This document shows positions 8,242 to 18,305 of a DNA stretch of 64,000 nt, piece after piece. This DNA comes from Frisingicoccus caecimuris (GTDB taxonomy: Bacteria > Bacillota > Clostridia > Lachnospirales > Lachnospiraceae): NCBI RefSeq assembly GCF_004340975.1, contig NZ_SLXA01000006.1, forward strand, positions 62,001-126,000, written 5' to 3'. The position numbers were made by a program, and so were the translations under genes. The notes beneath the pieces were generated by a model. It saw nothing but the letters and a program-made list of their open reading frames with translations. It searched no databases and was not told where the DNA came from. Numbering within the stretch: the first letter of the stretch is position 1; each line of letters begins with the position of its first letter.

Positions 8242-9072
8242 TTAAAGCTTTCCCATGCGATAGATACTTTCCGTAACAAACTTTTTAAACAGAGGCGCTA
8301 CCCGATCCGCTGCCTGCTGTACTTCCTGGTGATTCAAAGGTTTTTCGGAAATTCCCGCTGCCATATTGGATATACAGGAAATACCGCAGATTTTCATTCC
8401 CATATGGTTGGCAGCAATGGCCTCACAGGCCGTACTCATCCCCACAGCATCTGCTCCGAGTATCCGGCTCATCCGAATCTCTGCCGGAGATTCATAATTC
8501 GGCCCCGTAAACTGGAGATAGACCCCCTCTTTCAAAGGGATCCCCAGTTTTGCCGCCCCATCCCGCAAAACACCCTGAAGTCCCTCGTCATAAATATGGC
8601 TCATATCCGGAAAACGCGGACCGAATTCTTCAATATTCTCACCAATCAAAGGCGATGGTACAAAATCAGAAATCTGATCCCGAATCAACATTAAATCTCC
8701 CGGTGCAAAAGTCTCATTGACTCCTCCGGAGGCATTGGTCAGGAATAAGATCTCCGCTCCCATCAACCGCATCAGACGGACCGGAAGTACCACATCTGCC
8801 ATCGGATAACCTTCATAATAATGCACCCGACCCTGCATGGCCACCACCGGGACCCCTTTTATGAAGCCAAACAAAAAGCGACCTTTATGCCCGGGCACGG
8901 TAGATACCGGAAATCCTTCAATTTCCGAATAATCCATCGTACATTCCAGTTGTATACTCTCACCATAGTCGCCCAATCCGGAACCAAGGATCAATGCCGT
9001 CTTCGGACGAAAATCGGTCTTTGCCCGTACACAGTCCAGACATTTCAAAAGTCGTTCGTACTCTTTTGCCAT
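8242..9072 (-). CDS. punA: Purine nucleoside phosphorylase
   Basis: 276 residues from ATG 9072, chosen because GGGAGAGGGTGTC lies directly upstream and the N-terminus (MAKEYERLLKCLD) then fits the family. The trimeric PNP motifs are present: ILGSGLG, GHKGRF, GRVHYYEGY, LTNASGGVN and GMSTACEAIAANHMG. It splits purine nucleosides with phosphate for salvage. It lies 30 bp upstream of trkA with no terminator seen between, so the K+ genes may be read through from it. Confidence 0.95.
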   Translation of the reverse strand: MAKEYERLLKCLDCVRAKTDFRPKTALILGSGLGDYGESIQLECTMDYSEIEGFPVSTVPGHKGRFLFGFIKGVPVVAMQGRVHYYEGYPMADVVLPVRLMRLMGAEILFLTNASGGVNETFAPGDLMLIRDQISDFVPSPLIGENIEEFGPRFPDMSHIYDEGLQGVLRDGAAKLGIPLKEGVYLQFTGPNYESPAEIRMSRILGADAVGMSTACEAIAANHMGMKICGISCISNMAAGISEKPLNHQEVQQAADRVAPLFKKFVTESIYRMGKL

Positions 9073-9121
9073 GACACCCTCTCCCTTCAAGAATAATTTC
9101 ATCTGATAGAAGTATAAAGTG

Positions 9122-9146
9122 AAAAAGGGGCGCCCTGCGGCGCCCC
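9122..9146 (-). terminator. Terminator after homoserine dehydrogenase
   Basis: GGGGCGCC (9127-9134), loop CTGC, GGCGCCCC (9139-9146), then a T run on the minus strand (9126-9122), 4 bp past the hom stop. Confidence 0.9.
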
Positions 9147-9150
9147 GAAA

Positions 9151-10443
9151 TTAAGCGTATACGCGAATCATAGAAGATATCTCCTGAACAAAGGACATAT
9201 CATTCAATGTCTGCATGGCCGCTTTAAAATTCTTTTCCTGAACAACATCTGTGATAGCCACAATCTCTGCCGTATCACAGCCTGCTGGTTTTTGAATGAT
9301 TTTCTCAATGCTGACATGGTTGTTCCCAAGAATACTTGCCACATTACCAAGCACTCCGGCACAATCTCTGACAACCATACGCATAAAATATTTGCTTTCA
9401 ATATCACCAATCTGTTTGATCGGCAACTCTCTGTAGCAAGTGCATCCGAACATGCCAAGGCACTTGCCCTTAATATTCCGGGCCACCTCAAGCACATCAC
9501 CCACGACCGCACTGGCCGTAGGCATCTCCCCGGCGCCTCTTCCATAAAACATCGTATCATCCACCGCATCGCCATGAACAAATACAGCATTAAACACATC
9601 ATTGACCGATGCAAGGGGATGTTCTTTACTGATCAACGTCGGATGTACACGAACCTCCACGCCGTTGTCCGTATTCCGGGCAATACCGAGCAGTTTGATC
9701 ACACAGTCCATATCCTTGGCATATTTAATGTCCTTCGAAGTAATATGAGTAATTCCCTCAGTATACACATCATCAAAGGTAATTCTGGAATGAAAACCGA
9801 TGGAACCCATGATCGCCATCTTACGTCCCGCGTCCAGACCTTCCACATCAGCCGTCGGATCGGCTTCTGCATAACCAAGCTCGGTAGCCTTCGCAAGGGC
9901 CTCTTCAAACTCCATACCTTCCTGTGCCATCTTAGTCAGGATATAGTTCGTCGTGCCATTGACAATACCCATGATCTCCGTAATCTCATTCGCGATCAGA
10001 CACTGTTTCAACGGCCGGATGATCGGAATACCGCCGGCACAGGAAGCTTCAAACATAAAATCCACCTTATTGGCTTCCGCAGCATCTAAAAGTTCTCTGC
10101 CGTGGACAGCGATCAGATCCTTATTGGCAGATACGACGCTCTTCCCTGAATTCAGGCAACGCAGAATAAAGGTCCTGGCCGGTTCAATGCCCCCCATGAC
10201 CTCAACAACCAGCTGAATACTGTCGTCATTCATAATATCATCAAAATTCTCAGTCAATAAAGATGCATCCACATCCTTACGGGTTTCCGGAATGCTCTTG
10301 ACCAGAATCTTTGCAATCTCAATATCCGCACCCACTCTCTGGTACATATCGCTTTTACGCATCTGGAGCAGCTTATAAACGCCGCCGCCGACAGTTCCGG
10401 CTCCCATGATGGCAATTCTAATCGATTTTGTCTCTTTTTCCAT
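9151..10443 (-). CDS. hom: Homoserine dehydrogenase
   Basis: 430 residues. N-terminal NAD(P)-binding motif GAGTVGGGVYKLL (residues 14-26), then ANKDLIAVHG and the catalytic/substrate segment GIVNGTTNYIL, GYAEADPTADVEGLDAGRK. A C-terminal ACT domain (about residues 350-428, MRMVVRDCAGVLGNVASILG) would sense threonine. It reduces aspartate semialdehyde to homoserine in threonine and methionine synthesis. RBS GAGGAG precedes the ATG; a single-gene unit with its own terminator. Confidence 0.96.
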   Translation of the reverse strand: MEKETKSIRIAIMGAGTVGGGVYKLLQMRKSDMYQRVGADIEIAKILVKSIPETRKDVDASLLTENFDDIMNDDSIQLVVEVMGGIEPARTFILRCLNSGKSVVSANKDLIAVHGRELLDAAEANKVDFMFEASCAGGIPIIRPLKQCLIANEITEIMGIVNGTTNYILTKMAQEGMEFEEALAKATELGYAEADPTADVEGLDAGRKMAIMGSIGFHSRITFDDVYTEGITHITSKDIKYAKDMDCVIKLLGIARNTDNGVEVRVHPTLISKEHPLASVNDVFNAVFVHGDAVDDTMFYGRGAGEMPTASAVVGDVLEVARNIKGKCLGMFGCTCYRELPIKQIGDIESKYFMRMVVRDCAGVLGNVASILGNNHVSIEKIIQKPAGCDTAEIVAITDVVQEKNFKAAMQTLNDMSFVQEISSMIRVYA

Positions 10444-10549
10444 GGTAAATCTCCTCTGTTTTTACATTTCCATGTGTACTATTCTATCATGATTTTTTTA
10501 TTTGTACACAGAAAAATTGATAAAAGTCACCTGTTTCCATTGTTTTCAC

Positions 10550-11230
10550 CTACATAAACAGACATAATACGGGCGGTATCAAAATTACCGGCAGGTAATT
10601 CGCCACCTTGATCTTCGTCACTCCGATCAGATTCAGTCCCAGGGCAATGATGAGAACCGAACCGGCACAAGTCATCTCCCCAATCGCATAGTCCGTCAAA
10701 AAGGGGGCGATCAACCCGGCCAGAAGCACCAGCCCTCCCTGAAAAATGAAAACAAAAATATCTGCCAGAAGAACCCCAATGCCCAGACTGGCCGCTAAGA
10801 CACAGGATGAAATCAAATCCAGCGTGGCCTTGGTATACAGCATCTCACAATCTCCGGTAAGCCCGGCCTGCAGAGAACCGACGATCGTCATTGCTCCCAC
10901 ACAAAATAAAAGACTGGCCGTTACAAACCCTTCCGCTACCGTAATCTGCCCATCCTTTTGCCTGAACCGCGCTTCCACACAGGCCGCTAACCGATTCAGC
11001 TGCTTATCAATATCCAATAACGTCCCGATCACTGTACCGATAGCCATTGATAAAATAAGTACCAACGTATTCTCTCCCTGAAGCGCGCCGGAAATTCCGA
11101 TAAACACAGTACATAGTCCGATTCCGATCATCAATGCCTCTGTGAGTTTTTCCGGAATTCCCCGTTTTAAAAACAGTCCGACCAGACTTCCGACCAATAC
11201 TGTCCCCACATTAATCAAAACGCCTAACAT
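10550..11230 (-). CDS. DUF554 membrane protein (YdfK-like)
   Basis: 226 residues, six to seven membrane helices, beginning MLGVLINVGTVLVGSLVGL, the typical DUF554 start. Small-residue motifs SMAIGTVIGTLLDID and FCVGAMTIVGSLQAGL are family hallmarks. It is often described as a putative transporter, with no established substrate. RBS GGGGG precedes the ATG. It stands alone between hom and prsA. Confidence 0.88.
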   Translation of the reverse strand: MLGVLINVGTVLVGSLVGLFLKRGIPEKLTEALMIGIGLCTVFIGISGALQGENTLVLILSMAIGTVIGTLLDIDKQLNRLAACVEARFRQKDGQITVAEGFVTASLLFCVGAMTIVGSLQAGLTGDCEMLYTKATLDLISSCVLAASLGIGVLLADIFVFIFQGGLVLLAGLIAPFLTDYAIGEMTCAGSVLIIALGLNLIGVTKIKVANYLPVILIPPVLCLFM

Positions 11231-11343
11231 CTCTACCCCCCGATTCTTTGAATATCTCCAGTATTAATAATATACATAACGTTAAATTGCTTGTCAACAG
11301 TATTATTTATTCAGATAACGTGCTCACGCGCAAAAGTGCCGTT

Positions 11344-11398
11344 AAAAAAAGAAAGTATCGTGCTGCCGCTCCGTAAAAAGCCACAAAACGATACTTTC
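11344..11398 (-). terminator. Terminator after the PrsA-like gene
   Basis: GAAAGTATCGT (11351-11361) pairs perfectly with ACGATACTTTC (11388-11398) across a 26-nt loop, followed on the minus strand by seven T residues (11350-11344). Confidence 0.8.
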
Positions 11399-11412
11399 AC
11401 TTTTACTTGTTA

Positions 11413-12582
11413 TCAGGATTCTGATTCCGCCGCGGATTCGGAGGAATTCTCTGTTTCTGCAGAAGTTTCTCCCGATTCACCAGCCACCGATTCACTCGTT
11501 CCTGTTTCGCCGGCCGTTTCATCCTCAGCAGTTTCGGATACCAGCTTATATGCTTTCCATGCTTCCGATTCAGTATAACTTGCCTCATTAATCTGCTGGC
11601 TCATCTTTTCATCCACACTTGTGGATTTCTTATTATTCTCAGCCGATGTGATGGATGCCTGAGTAGCTTCCTCATCATTTAAGGAAACACATTTGATAAT
11701 ATGATAACCATACTGGCTTTCCACAAGATCACTGATCTCTCCCTCACCCAGTTTCCATGCTGCGGTATAGAATGGCTCTACCATGGAGGACATGTTCACA
11801 GGATCATAACCATTTTTATCAAAAGAAAATTCGAATCCGGCATTCTCGGAACTGTATTCGTCGGCCAGAGCCTGGAAATCTTCACCGTTCTTTGCTCTTG
11901 TCAAAGCTTCCTCGGCTTTTTCTTTCTGTTCAGCCAGATAGGCTTCCTTCTCTTCATCCGTCATATCTACGTTGTTGCCTTCATCATCCTTCTTGGTTGT
12001 ATCTGTCGTAGAGATCAGTACATGCTGAACCTTAATACAGGTTGCATCTGCCTTTTCTTCATCCGTCAGTTCAACCTCTTCCGCATCAAACATCGCCTGA
12101 TAAACATTACCCGCCAGGGTGCTCTTCTGTACGACTGAACGAATATTATCTTCTGTAAAACCTTCTTTTTCCATTACATCTTCACCAATATTGGTCTTGA
12201 AGTTTTTTACATATTCCTCAACCGCCTGATTATCTTCATCACTTAAAGATACACCGTAAGCCTCTGCCTGACTGTTGAGAATGATCGTCTGAACAAGCTG
12301 GTCTGTGATCACATTTTTCATGGAGTCGCCTAAAGTCACGCCATCCTCGACTTCCATATCCCAAATCGAAGGGCCATAATAGGCTTCATATTGGTTTTTC
12401 ATTACATAAGCATACAATCTGGCTTCGCCCATACTGATACTTCCCTGTTCCATCGTCACCGCCGCATCTTCGGACGCTGCACTTGCACCTGCTTTTCCCT
12501 GATTTCCACAGCCTGCCAGAAGTGCCGCCGTTATTGCTCCAATGCTCACCACGGATAATATCCGCTTCATAAATGCTTTCAT
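11413..12582 (-). CDS. prsA: PrsA-like peptidyl-prolyl isomerase lipoprotein (parvulin type)
   Basis: 389 residues. A lipoprotein signal with lipobox LLAGCG (Cys about 25) anchors it outside the membrane. A SurA-like N-terminal helical region precedes a PpiC/rotamase domain (about residues 185-310, IKVQHVLISTT, ALADEYSSENAG, GEISDLVESQYGYHIIKC). The tail of about 60 residues is low-complexity Ser/Glu/Thr. Foldases of this type help secreted proteins fold after export. RBS GGAGG. It has its own promoter within the 3' end of mfd. Confidence 0.93.
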   Translation of the reverse strand: MKAFMKRILSVVSIGAITAALLAGCGNQGKAGASAASEDAAVTMEQGSISMGEARLYAYVMKNQYEAYYGPSIWDMEVEDGVTLGDSMKNVITDQLVQTIILNSQAEAYGVSLSDEDNQAVEEYVKNFKTNIGEDVMEKEGFTEDNIRSVVQKSTLAGNVYQAMFDAEEVELTDEEKADATCIKVQHVLISTTDTTKKDDEGNNVDMTDEEKEAYLAEQKEKAEEALTRAKNGEDFQALADEYSSENAGFEFSFDKNGYDPVNMSSMVEPFYTAAWKLGEGEISDLVESQYGYHIIKCVSLNDEEATQASITSAENNKKSTSVDEKMSQQINEASYTESEAWKAYKLVSETAEDETAGETGTSESVAGESGETSAETENSSESAAESES

Positions 12583-12624
12583 ATAATCTAATTCCTCCCG
12601 ATTATGTTATTCGTCACTTTGTCC

Positions 12625-12653
12625 ATTATAGATTATTTCACATTTTCAAGCAA
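12625..12653 (-). promoter_or_regulatory. prsA promoter overlapping the 3' end of mfd
   Basis: Minus strand: TTGCTT (12653-12648), 17-bp spacer, TATAAT (12630-12625). The -35 lies inside the last codons of mfd and the -10 just past its stop. Confidence 0.75.
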
Positions 12654-15600
12654 TCCTTTTACATCTTTTATCACATTTTTTTCACATTTTAAAATATCCT
12701 GCTGCTCCTCTTTGCGCATCTTCAATACAAAATATGGGGTCTCCCCCGGTTTGAACCGAAGTCTCCGTCCATATCTCTCAATCAGTGCCGGAATCCGTTC
12801 AACGCATACTGCCGCCTGATTGTACATAAATATCTTTGTCTCATCACCCCGGCAGGAAAGCTGAGTAATACACGCCTCATGGGCCTGGGCCTTTAACAGT
12901 GCAATATCAAGAAGATTCTGAGCCGATTTCGGCAGATCGCCAAACCGGTCACTCAGTTCATCGACCATTTCTTCATACTCCTCTTCATTAGAGATACCGG
13001 CAATTCGTTTATAAATTTCCAGCTTCTGAATCTCATTTTTAGTATAAGATGCCGGAATATAAGCATCCAGATTTAAATCCATCACTGTCTCAAAATCATT
13101 CTCTGTTACCGTCTCACCCTTAAGCTTTAAGACCGCCTCATTGAGCATTTTACAATAAAGATCATAGCCCACCGACTCCATATGGCCGCTCTGCTGCTGC
13201 CCCAGAAGATTTCCCGCTCCCCGGATTTCCAAATCCCGCATGGCGATCTTAAATCCTGAGCCAAACTCTGTAAATTCCCGAATTGCTGCCAGACGTTTTT
13301 CAGCCACCTCCCGAAGGACCGTATTCCGGCGATAAAGCAGAAAAGCATAAGCTGTCCGATTTGAACGCCCAACCCGTCCCCGAAGCTGATAAAGCTGTGA
13401 CAGGCCAAGACGGTCCGCATCATGAATGATCATCGTATTGACATTGGAAATATCCAGTCCGGTCTCGATGATTGTCGTGGAAACCAGCACATCAACCTCT
13501 CCATTGATAAAACGGTACATGACCTTTTCCAGTTCCCGCTCACTCATCTGACCGTGGGCAAAAGCCACCTCCGCTTCCGGCACCAGCTTCTGAATGGCCG
13601 CCGTCATTTCCACAATGCCATTTACCCGATTAAATACATAATAAACCTGGCCGCCCCGGCCAATCTCCCGGGAAATCGCTTCCCGGACCATTTCTTCGTT
13701 ATATTCCATGACATAGGTCTGCACTGGCATCCGGTCCATAGGAGGTTCACTCAGTGTACTCATATCCCGGATACCAATCAGGCTCATATGAAGGGTTCTT
13801 GGAATCGGTGTGGCCGACAACGTCAACACATCCACATTTTCCCGCAGCTTTTTGATCTTTTCTTTATGGGCCACGCCAAAACGCTGTTCCTCATCTACAA
13901 TGAGTAATCCCAGATTCTTAAATTCAATATCTTTTGACAAAATCCGATGGGTTCCGATCAGAATATCCACCATACCTTTTTTCAGTTCTCTGACCGTCTC
14001 TGCCTGCTCCGTCTTTGTCCGGAACCGGGACATGCTCCGGATGACTACCGGATAATCTTTCATCCGCTGAACAAATGTATTGTAATGCTGCTGAGCCAAA
14101 ATCGTTGTCGGCACCAGGAGGGCAACCTGCTTACCGTCCTGAACCGCTTTAAACGCCGCCCGGATGGCCACCTCTGTTTTTCCGTAGCCGACATCACCAC
14201 AGATGAGCCGGTCCATGATCCGCTTACTTTCCATATCCCTTTTCGTCGCCTCAATAGCCGAAAGCTGATCATCCGTTTCTTCATATGGGAAAGCCTCTTC
14301 AAATTCCCGCTGCCAGATGGTATCCGGTCCGTAGGAAAAACCCTCCTGAGACTGGCGCGCCGCATAAAGCTTCAATAAATCCTCAGCCAGATCTTTGACC
14401 GCACCGCGCACCCGGCTTTTTGTCCGATGCCATTCCTGTCCGCCCAGTTTGTTCAGTTTCGGCCGTTTCGCATCAGCCCCGGCATATTTTTGAATCATAT
14501 CCAGCTGAGTTGCCAGAATGTAGAGATTATCTCCGCCGGAATATTCGATTTTGATGTAATCCTTTTCAACCTTATCGACTTCTATCTTTTCTATGCCTTT
14601 ATACACACCGAGCCCATGGTTCTCATGCACCACATAGTCGCCGATATTCAAATCCATAAAGCTGTTCAGCTTCTGTCCGCTGTATTCGGTTTTCTTTTTG
14701 CGCCGTTTCTTCGCCTCTCCGAAAATATCGCTTTCAGACAAAATCACAAATTTAATGAGCGGATACTCCACACCGCTGTGTAGATTTCCATAGCAAATGA
14801 CGATCTGCCCCGGTTCGGCAATCCGGTTCATCGTTTCTGTTACCACAGCCGGCAATTCATACTCCTGAAGATCTCTGGCCAAATGCTCAGCCCGTGTTCT
14901 GGAATTTGCCACCAGCACCATACAATACTTACTTCGTTTCCATCGTTTCAGATCTTTAACAAGCAGTTCAAAATTCCGATGATAGGACTGAATCGACTGA
15001 ACCTCCAGATGATATTTATGCATTGGAGAAAGATAGGTTATTTTCTGGTCCAACGTACTTAACATCAGACTCCGCCATTTTCCGAGCCGTTGAAACAATT
15101 CTTTTTCCGAATATAAAATTTCCATCTGGCCGGGAATAATATAACCTTTCTCCAGTCGTCCCTTCATACTTTCTTCAAATTCTCTGGTAACGCCTTCCGC
15201 CTTTTCCTGAAGTCTTGCCGATTCATCCAGAAAAATAAGCGTTTCATTTTTCGGAAAATAATCCAGAAAGGACACTGTCTCCTCATAAAAATAACGAATC
15301 AGGCTGTCCATGTTCGTACTGCCAAAGGAAAATTCAAAAGCTTCTTTTGCCTCATCATAAAGATGTTTTAAATGGCTCGCTGCCTCAGGTCTTCCTTCTT
15401 TCTGAAAAAGCCGGACACCCTTATCCACATCTTTCTTGATCTTTGCCATTCCCTTTTGTATCCTTACCTCTGTAAAGACCATTTCGGCCGCCGGATATAT
15501 GGAAATTTCCTCATGCCGTTCAATCGAGCGCTGGCTTTCAGCATCAAAACTGCGGATCGTATCAATCTCATCGTCCCAGAATTCTATCCTGTAGGGACAG

Positions 15601-16157
15601 TCGTCCGCCAGATTATAGATATCCAGTATTCCACCCCGGACAGAAAACTGCCCCGGACCTTCCACCTGAACAGCTCGCTCAAACCCCATATGAATGAGCC
15701 TCCGGATCAAATCCTCCTGGTCACAAATACCGCCTTCCCTCAAACGCATAATCTGCTGACTCAATTTTTCCGGCGGCAAAAGACTGTCCATCAATCCGTC
15801 AATTGTCGTGACTACCGTCACCGGCTCCTGTTCCAAAAGTTTCTGAATGACTGAAAGACGCTGACGCACCAAGGCCTGCCCGTGAACATCTGCACTGTAA
15901 AAAATAATATCTCTGGCTGGATAATCCTGAACATTTTTATCAAAAAAACGGTAATTCTCATATATTTCTTTCACCCTTTTTTCGCTGTGGGTAACGATCA
16001 ATTTAAAAGGATACGCCTCAGAAAAACTGGCCATCCAGTGTGTTTTCTGAGCATCCACACACCCCTCCACGTAAACCGGGCATTCATTATCCTCCAGATT
16101 CTTACAGATATTTTTGTATTCACTTAGCTGAAGTAACGGCTCTCTGAATAACTTCAT
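12633..16157 (-). CDS. mfd: Transcription-repair coupling factor Mfd
   Basis: 1174 residues, the usual length. A UvrB-like N-terminal region is followed by the CarD-like RNA polymerase interaction domain (YVVHENHGLGVYKGIEKIEV near residue 505), then RecG-like translocase motifs: Walker A GDVGYGKTE, DEEQ box (LLIVDEEQRFGV), SATPIPRT and QLRGRVGRS. The C-terminal TRCF domain follows. It removes stalled RNA polymerase at lesions and recruits UvrA. It overlaps the end of pth by 4 bp, giving a pth-mfd operon. Confidence 0.98.
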   Translation of the reverse strand: MKLFREPLLQLSEYKNICKNLEDNECPVYVEGCVDAQKTHWMASFSEAYPFKLIVTHSEKRVKEIYENYRFFDKNVQDYPARDIIFYSADVHGQALVRQRLSVIQKLLEQEPVTVVTTIDGLMDSLLPPEKLSQQIMRLREGGICDQEDLIRRLIHMGFERAVQVEGPGQFSVRGGILDIYNLADDCPYRIEFWDDEIDTIRSFDAESQRSIERHEEISIYPAAEMVFTEVRIQKGMAKIKKDVDKGVRLFQKEGRPEAASHLKHLYDEAKEAFEFSFGSTNMDSLIRYFYEETVSFLDYFPKNETLIFLDESARLQEKAEGVTREFEESMKGRLEKGYIIPGQMEILYSEKELFQRLGKWRSLMLSTLDQKITYLSPMHKYHLEVQSIQSYHRNFELLVKDLKRWKRSKYCMVLVANSRTRAEHLARDLQEYELPAVVTETMNRIAEPGQIVICYGNLHSGVEYPLIKFVILSESDIFGEAKKRRKKKTEYSGQKLNSFMDLNIGDYVVHENHGLGVYKGIEKIEVDKVEKDYIKIEYSGGDNLYILATQLDMIQKYAGADAKRPKLNKLGGQEWHRTKSRVRGAVKDLAEDLLKLYAARQSQEGFSYGPDTIWQREFEEAFPYEETDDQLSAIEATKRDMESKRIMDRLICGDVGYGKTEVAIRAAFKAVQDGKQVALLVPTTILAQQHYNTFVQRMKDYPVVIRSMSRFRTKTEQAETVRELKKGMVDILIGTHRILSKDIEFKNLGLLIVDEEQRFGVAHKEKIKKLRENVDVLTLSATPIPRTLHMSLIGIRDMSTLSEPPMDRMPVQTYVMEYNEEMVREAISREIGRGGQVYYVFNRVNGIVEMTAAIQKLVPEAEVAFAHGQMSERELEKVMYRFINGEVDVLVSTTIIETGLDISNVNTMIIHDADRLGLSQLYQLRGRVGRSNRTAYAFLLYRRNTVLREVAEKRLAAIREFTEFGSGFKIAMRDLEIRGAGNLLGQQQSGHMESVGYDLYCKMLNEAVLKLKGETVTENDFETVMDLNLDAYIPASYTKNEIQKLEIYKRIAGISNEEEYEEMVDELSDRFGDLPKSAQNLLDIALLKAQAHEACITQLSCRGDETKIFMYNQAAVCVERIPALIERYGRRLRFKPGETPYFVLKMRKEEQQDILKCEKNVIKDVKGLLENVK

Positions 16158-16732
16158 CGTGCATCCCTCTTCTTTGCATTATACTTATTCATTGCTGCTT
16201 CAATATCGTCCATGAGCATCAACTTCACTGCGCCGATGACACCCTCCGAGGCCTCTTCCAGAGCCTCCTGTTCCGCTTTTGTGTATTTCGACAAAACATA
16301 ATCAGCCAGATCCCATCCTTCCGGTTTATTTCCAATGCCTACCTTAATTCTCGGAAATTCCTGAGTTCCAAGGTGGGCAATAATATTCTTGACGCCATTA
16401 TGTCCACCGGCGCTCCCCTTTTTCCGTATTCGAAGCTGTCCCACATCAAGACTGATATCATCATATATAATAATGATATTTTCCGGTTCAATTTTGTAGA
16501 AGTCTGTAATCTCCCGAATACTCTCCCCACTCAGATTCATATACGTCTGAGGCTTTGCAAGAATGACCCGCATGCCATCGATCATCCCCCGGCCAACCAG
16601 TGCTTTGTGTTTTTTTGTTGTCACATCGATGCCAAACTTATTTCCAATCGCATCAATCATTGTAAATCCAATATTATGCCGGGTCCCTTCATAAGTCCTG
16701 GAAGGATTGCCCAGACCTGCAATTAAATACAT
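16154..16732 (-). CDS. pth: Peptidyl-tRNA hydrolase
   Basis: 192 residues. Family motifs GLGNPSRTYEGTRHNIGF (Asn and catalytic His), KPQTYMNLSGES, IYDDISLDVGQLRIRKKGSAGGHNGVKN and FPRIKVGIG. It recycles peptidyl-tRNA released during translation. The stop overlaps the mfd start by 4 bp, the common pth-mfd arrangement in Firmicutes. Confidence 0.97.
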   Translation of the reverse strand: MYLIAGLGNPSRTYEGTRHNIGFTMIDAIGNKFGIDVTTKKHKALVGRGMIDGMRVILAKPQTYMNLSGESIREITDFYKIEPENIIIIYDDISLDVGQLRIRKKGSAGGHNGVKNIIAHLGTQEFPRIKVGIGNKPEGWDLADYVLSKYTKAEQEALEEASEGVIGAVKLMLMDDIEAAMNKYNAKKRDAR

Positions 16733-16806
16733 AATTCTCCCTCCTCAGTATTTAAAAGCATATACAGAAAGGCCGGGATTTGTCAAGCTGTTGCCGACTT
16801 ATCACA

Positions 16807-16848
16807 CAAAAAACAGGAAGAAAAACGCATCTATTTTTCTTCCTGTTT
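16807..16848 (-). terminator. Terminator after spoVG
   Basis: AAACAGGAAGAAAAA (16811-16825) pairs with TTTTTCTTCCTGTTT (16834-16848), with further T residues on the minus strand beyond 16811. Confidence 0.88.
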
Positions 16849-16871
16849 CAATCAACCCCATATATTAACTC

Positions 16872-17150
16872 TTAGAACGCCGCTTCTTCGCTCTCCAACG
16901 CAGCTATTTCATATTTCTCCAAAATAATGCTCTGAATTCGCTCCCTTGTTTCTGAATTAATCGGATGGGCGATATCCCGGTATTCTCCGTCAGCCGCCTT
17001 CCGGCTCGGCATAGCAATAAATAATCCCTTTTCGCCTTCAATCACCTTGATATCATGTACGACAAATTCATTATCCAATGTGATTGAAACAACCGCCTTC
17101 ATTTTTCCTTCTTTTGTTACTTTGCGTACTCTTACGTCTGTAATTTGCAT
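16872..17150 (-). CDS. spoVG: SpoVG regulator
   Basis: 92 residues with the unmistakable family sequence: starts [11 protein letters not shown], then [30 protein letters not shown] and [14 protein letters not shown]. SpoVG is a small site-specific nucleic-acid-binding protein acting in sporulation, cell division and metabolism. It lies 27 bp downstream of glgD and has a strong terminator, so it may share the glgCD transcript or have a promoter in the gap. Confidence 0.97.
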   Translation of the reverse strand: MQITDVRVRKVTKEGKMKAVVSITLDNEFVVHDIKVIEGEKGLFIAMPSRKAADGEYRDIAHPINSETRERIQSIILEKYEIAALESEEAAF

Positions 17151-17177
17151 GTTTTAAGTCCTCCCCAGGTTCTTTGA

Positions 17178-18305
17178 TTATAAGATATATCGGTCGCTTT
17201 TCTCCACTACAATGTTAATCTTTCCTTCTTCAGCGACATAGTGAGAATCCGCACGGATCGTATCCCTGCTTTCTACAATGCAATTCTCAATGACTGTATT
17301 GTCCCCGATATAAACATCATTTAATATAATAGAATTCCGAATGACACAGTTATTACCAACATAAACTTTCTTAAACAAAATAGAATTCTGAACTTCACCG
17401 TTCACAATACATCCGCTGGAAATCAAGGCATTCTTTATGTTCGAACCCGGATTGAATTTTGCCGGCGGCAAATCTTCAACCTTTGATAAAACATTTGGAT
17501 AATCTCTGAAAAAATATTCCCGTATATCCCGCTTCAGGAAATCCATATTCGTCTGATAATAGGACGAAATCGTGGAGATATTCTGCCAGTATCCTTCATG
17601 TTTGTATGCAAAAATTTTCTTTACATCTTTATATCTTACCAGAATATCCTGTACAAAATCATATCTGTTCTCTTCATGAGCCTTCTGGACCAGCTCAATG
17701 AGCAAACGACGGCGAATCACATACACACCGATGGATACCGTATTCGTCTGAGCGATCAACGGTTTTTCTTCAAAATCCGTAATACGTCCTTCGGCATCGG
17801 TCCGTACAATGCCAAAACGGTGAATATCTTCCGAAGCATCACTCATATCCTTCACTGCCACGGTAATATCTGCCTTCGTCTGAACATGATAGTCCAGGAT
17901 CTTATCATAATCCATCTTATAAACACAGTCTCCAGAGGTGATGATCACATACGGTTCGTGACATCTCCTCAGAAAATCCAGATTCTGATAGATAGAATCC
18001 GCCGTACCCATATACCAGGAACTGTTCTCTTCCGTAATAAACGGCGTCAATACAAATAAACCGCCCTGTTTACGTCCAAAATCCCACCATTTGGATGAAT
18101 TTAAATGTTCATTCAGGGAGCGTGAATTATACTGTGTCAATACGGCAACCTTCTGAATGTGAGAATTGCTCATATTACTTAAAACAAAATCGATACACCG
18201 ATAACTTCCGGCCACCGGCATCGCAGCAACTGCTCTCTTTTTTGACAGCTGACCCATCCGGTTATTGCTGCCTCCTGCTAATACGATTCCAACTGCTTTC
18301 ATCAC
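17178..18305 (-). CDS. glgD: GlgD, ADP-glucose pyrophosphorylase regulatory-type subunit
   Basis: 375 residues, a nucleotidyltransferase domain plus C-terminal left-handed beta helix ([20 protein letters not shown]). The N-terminal signature is degenerate compared with GlgC ([20 protein letters not shown]), as is usual for GlgD. It pairs with GlgC to make ADP-glucose for glycogen synthesis. The glgC stop overlaps its start by 4 bp. Confidence 0.95.
   Translation of the reverse strand: MMKAVGIVLAGGSNNRMGQLSKKRAVAAMPVAGSYRCIDFVLSNMSNSHIQKVAVLTQYNSRSLNEHLNSSKWWDFGRKQGGLFVLTPFITEENSSWYMGTADSIYQNLDFLRRCHEPYVIITSGDCVYKMDYDKILDYHVQTKADITVAVKDMSDASEDIHRFGIVRTDAEGRITDFEEKPLIAQTNTVSIGVYVIRRRLLIELVQKAHEENRYDFVQDILVRYKDVKKIFAYKHEGYWQNISTISSYYQTNMDFLKRDIREYFFRDYPNVLSKVEDLPPAKFNPGSNIKNALISSGCIVNGEVQNSILFKKVYVGNNCVIRNSIILNDVYIGDNTVIENCIVESRDTIRADSHYVAEEGKINIVVEKSDRYIL

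Noticed and set aside
9151-10500. T-box or amino-acid riboswitch upstream of hom
   Set aside because: The leader is short and lacks the conserved T-box sequence; only an RBS and promoter-like AT-rich DNA are visible.
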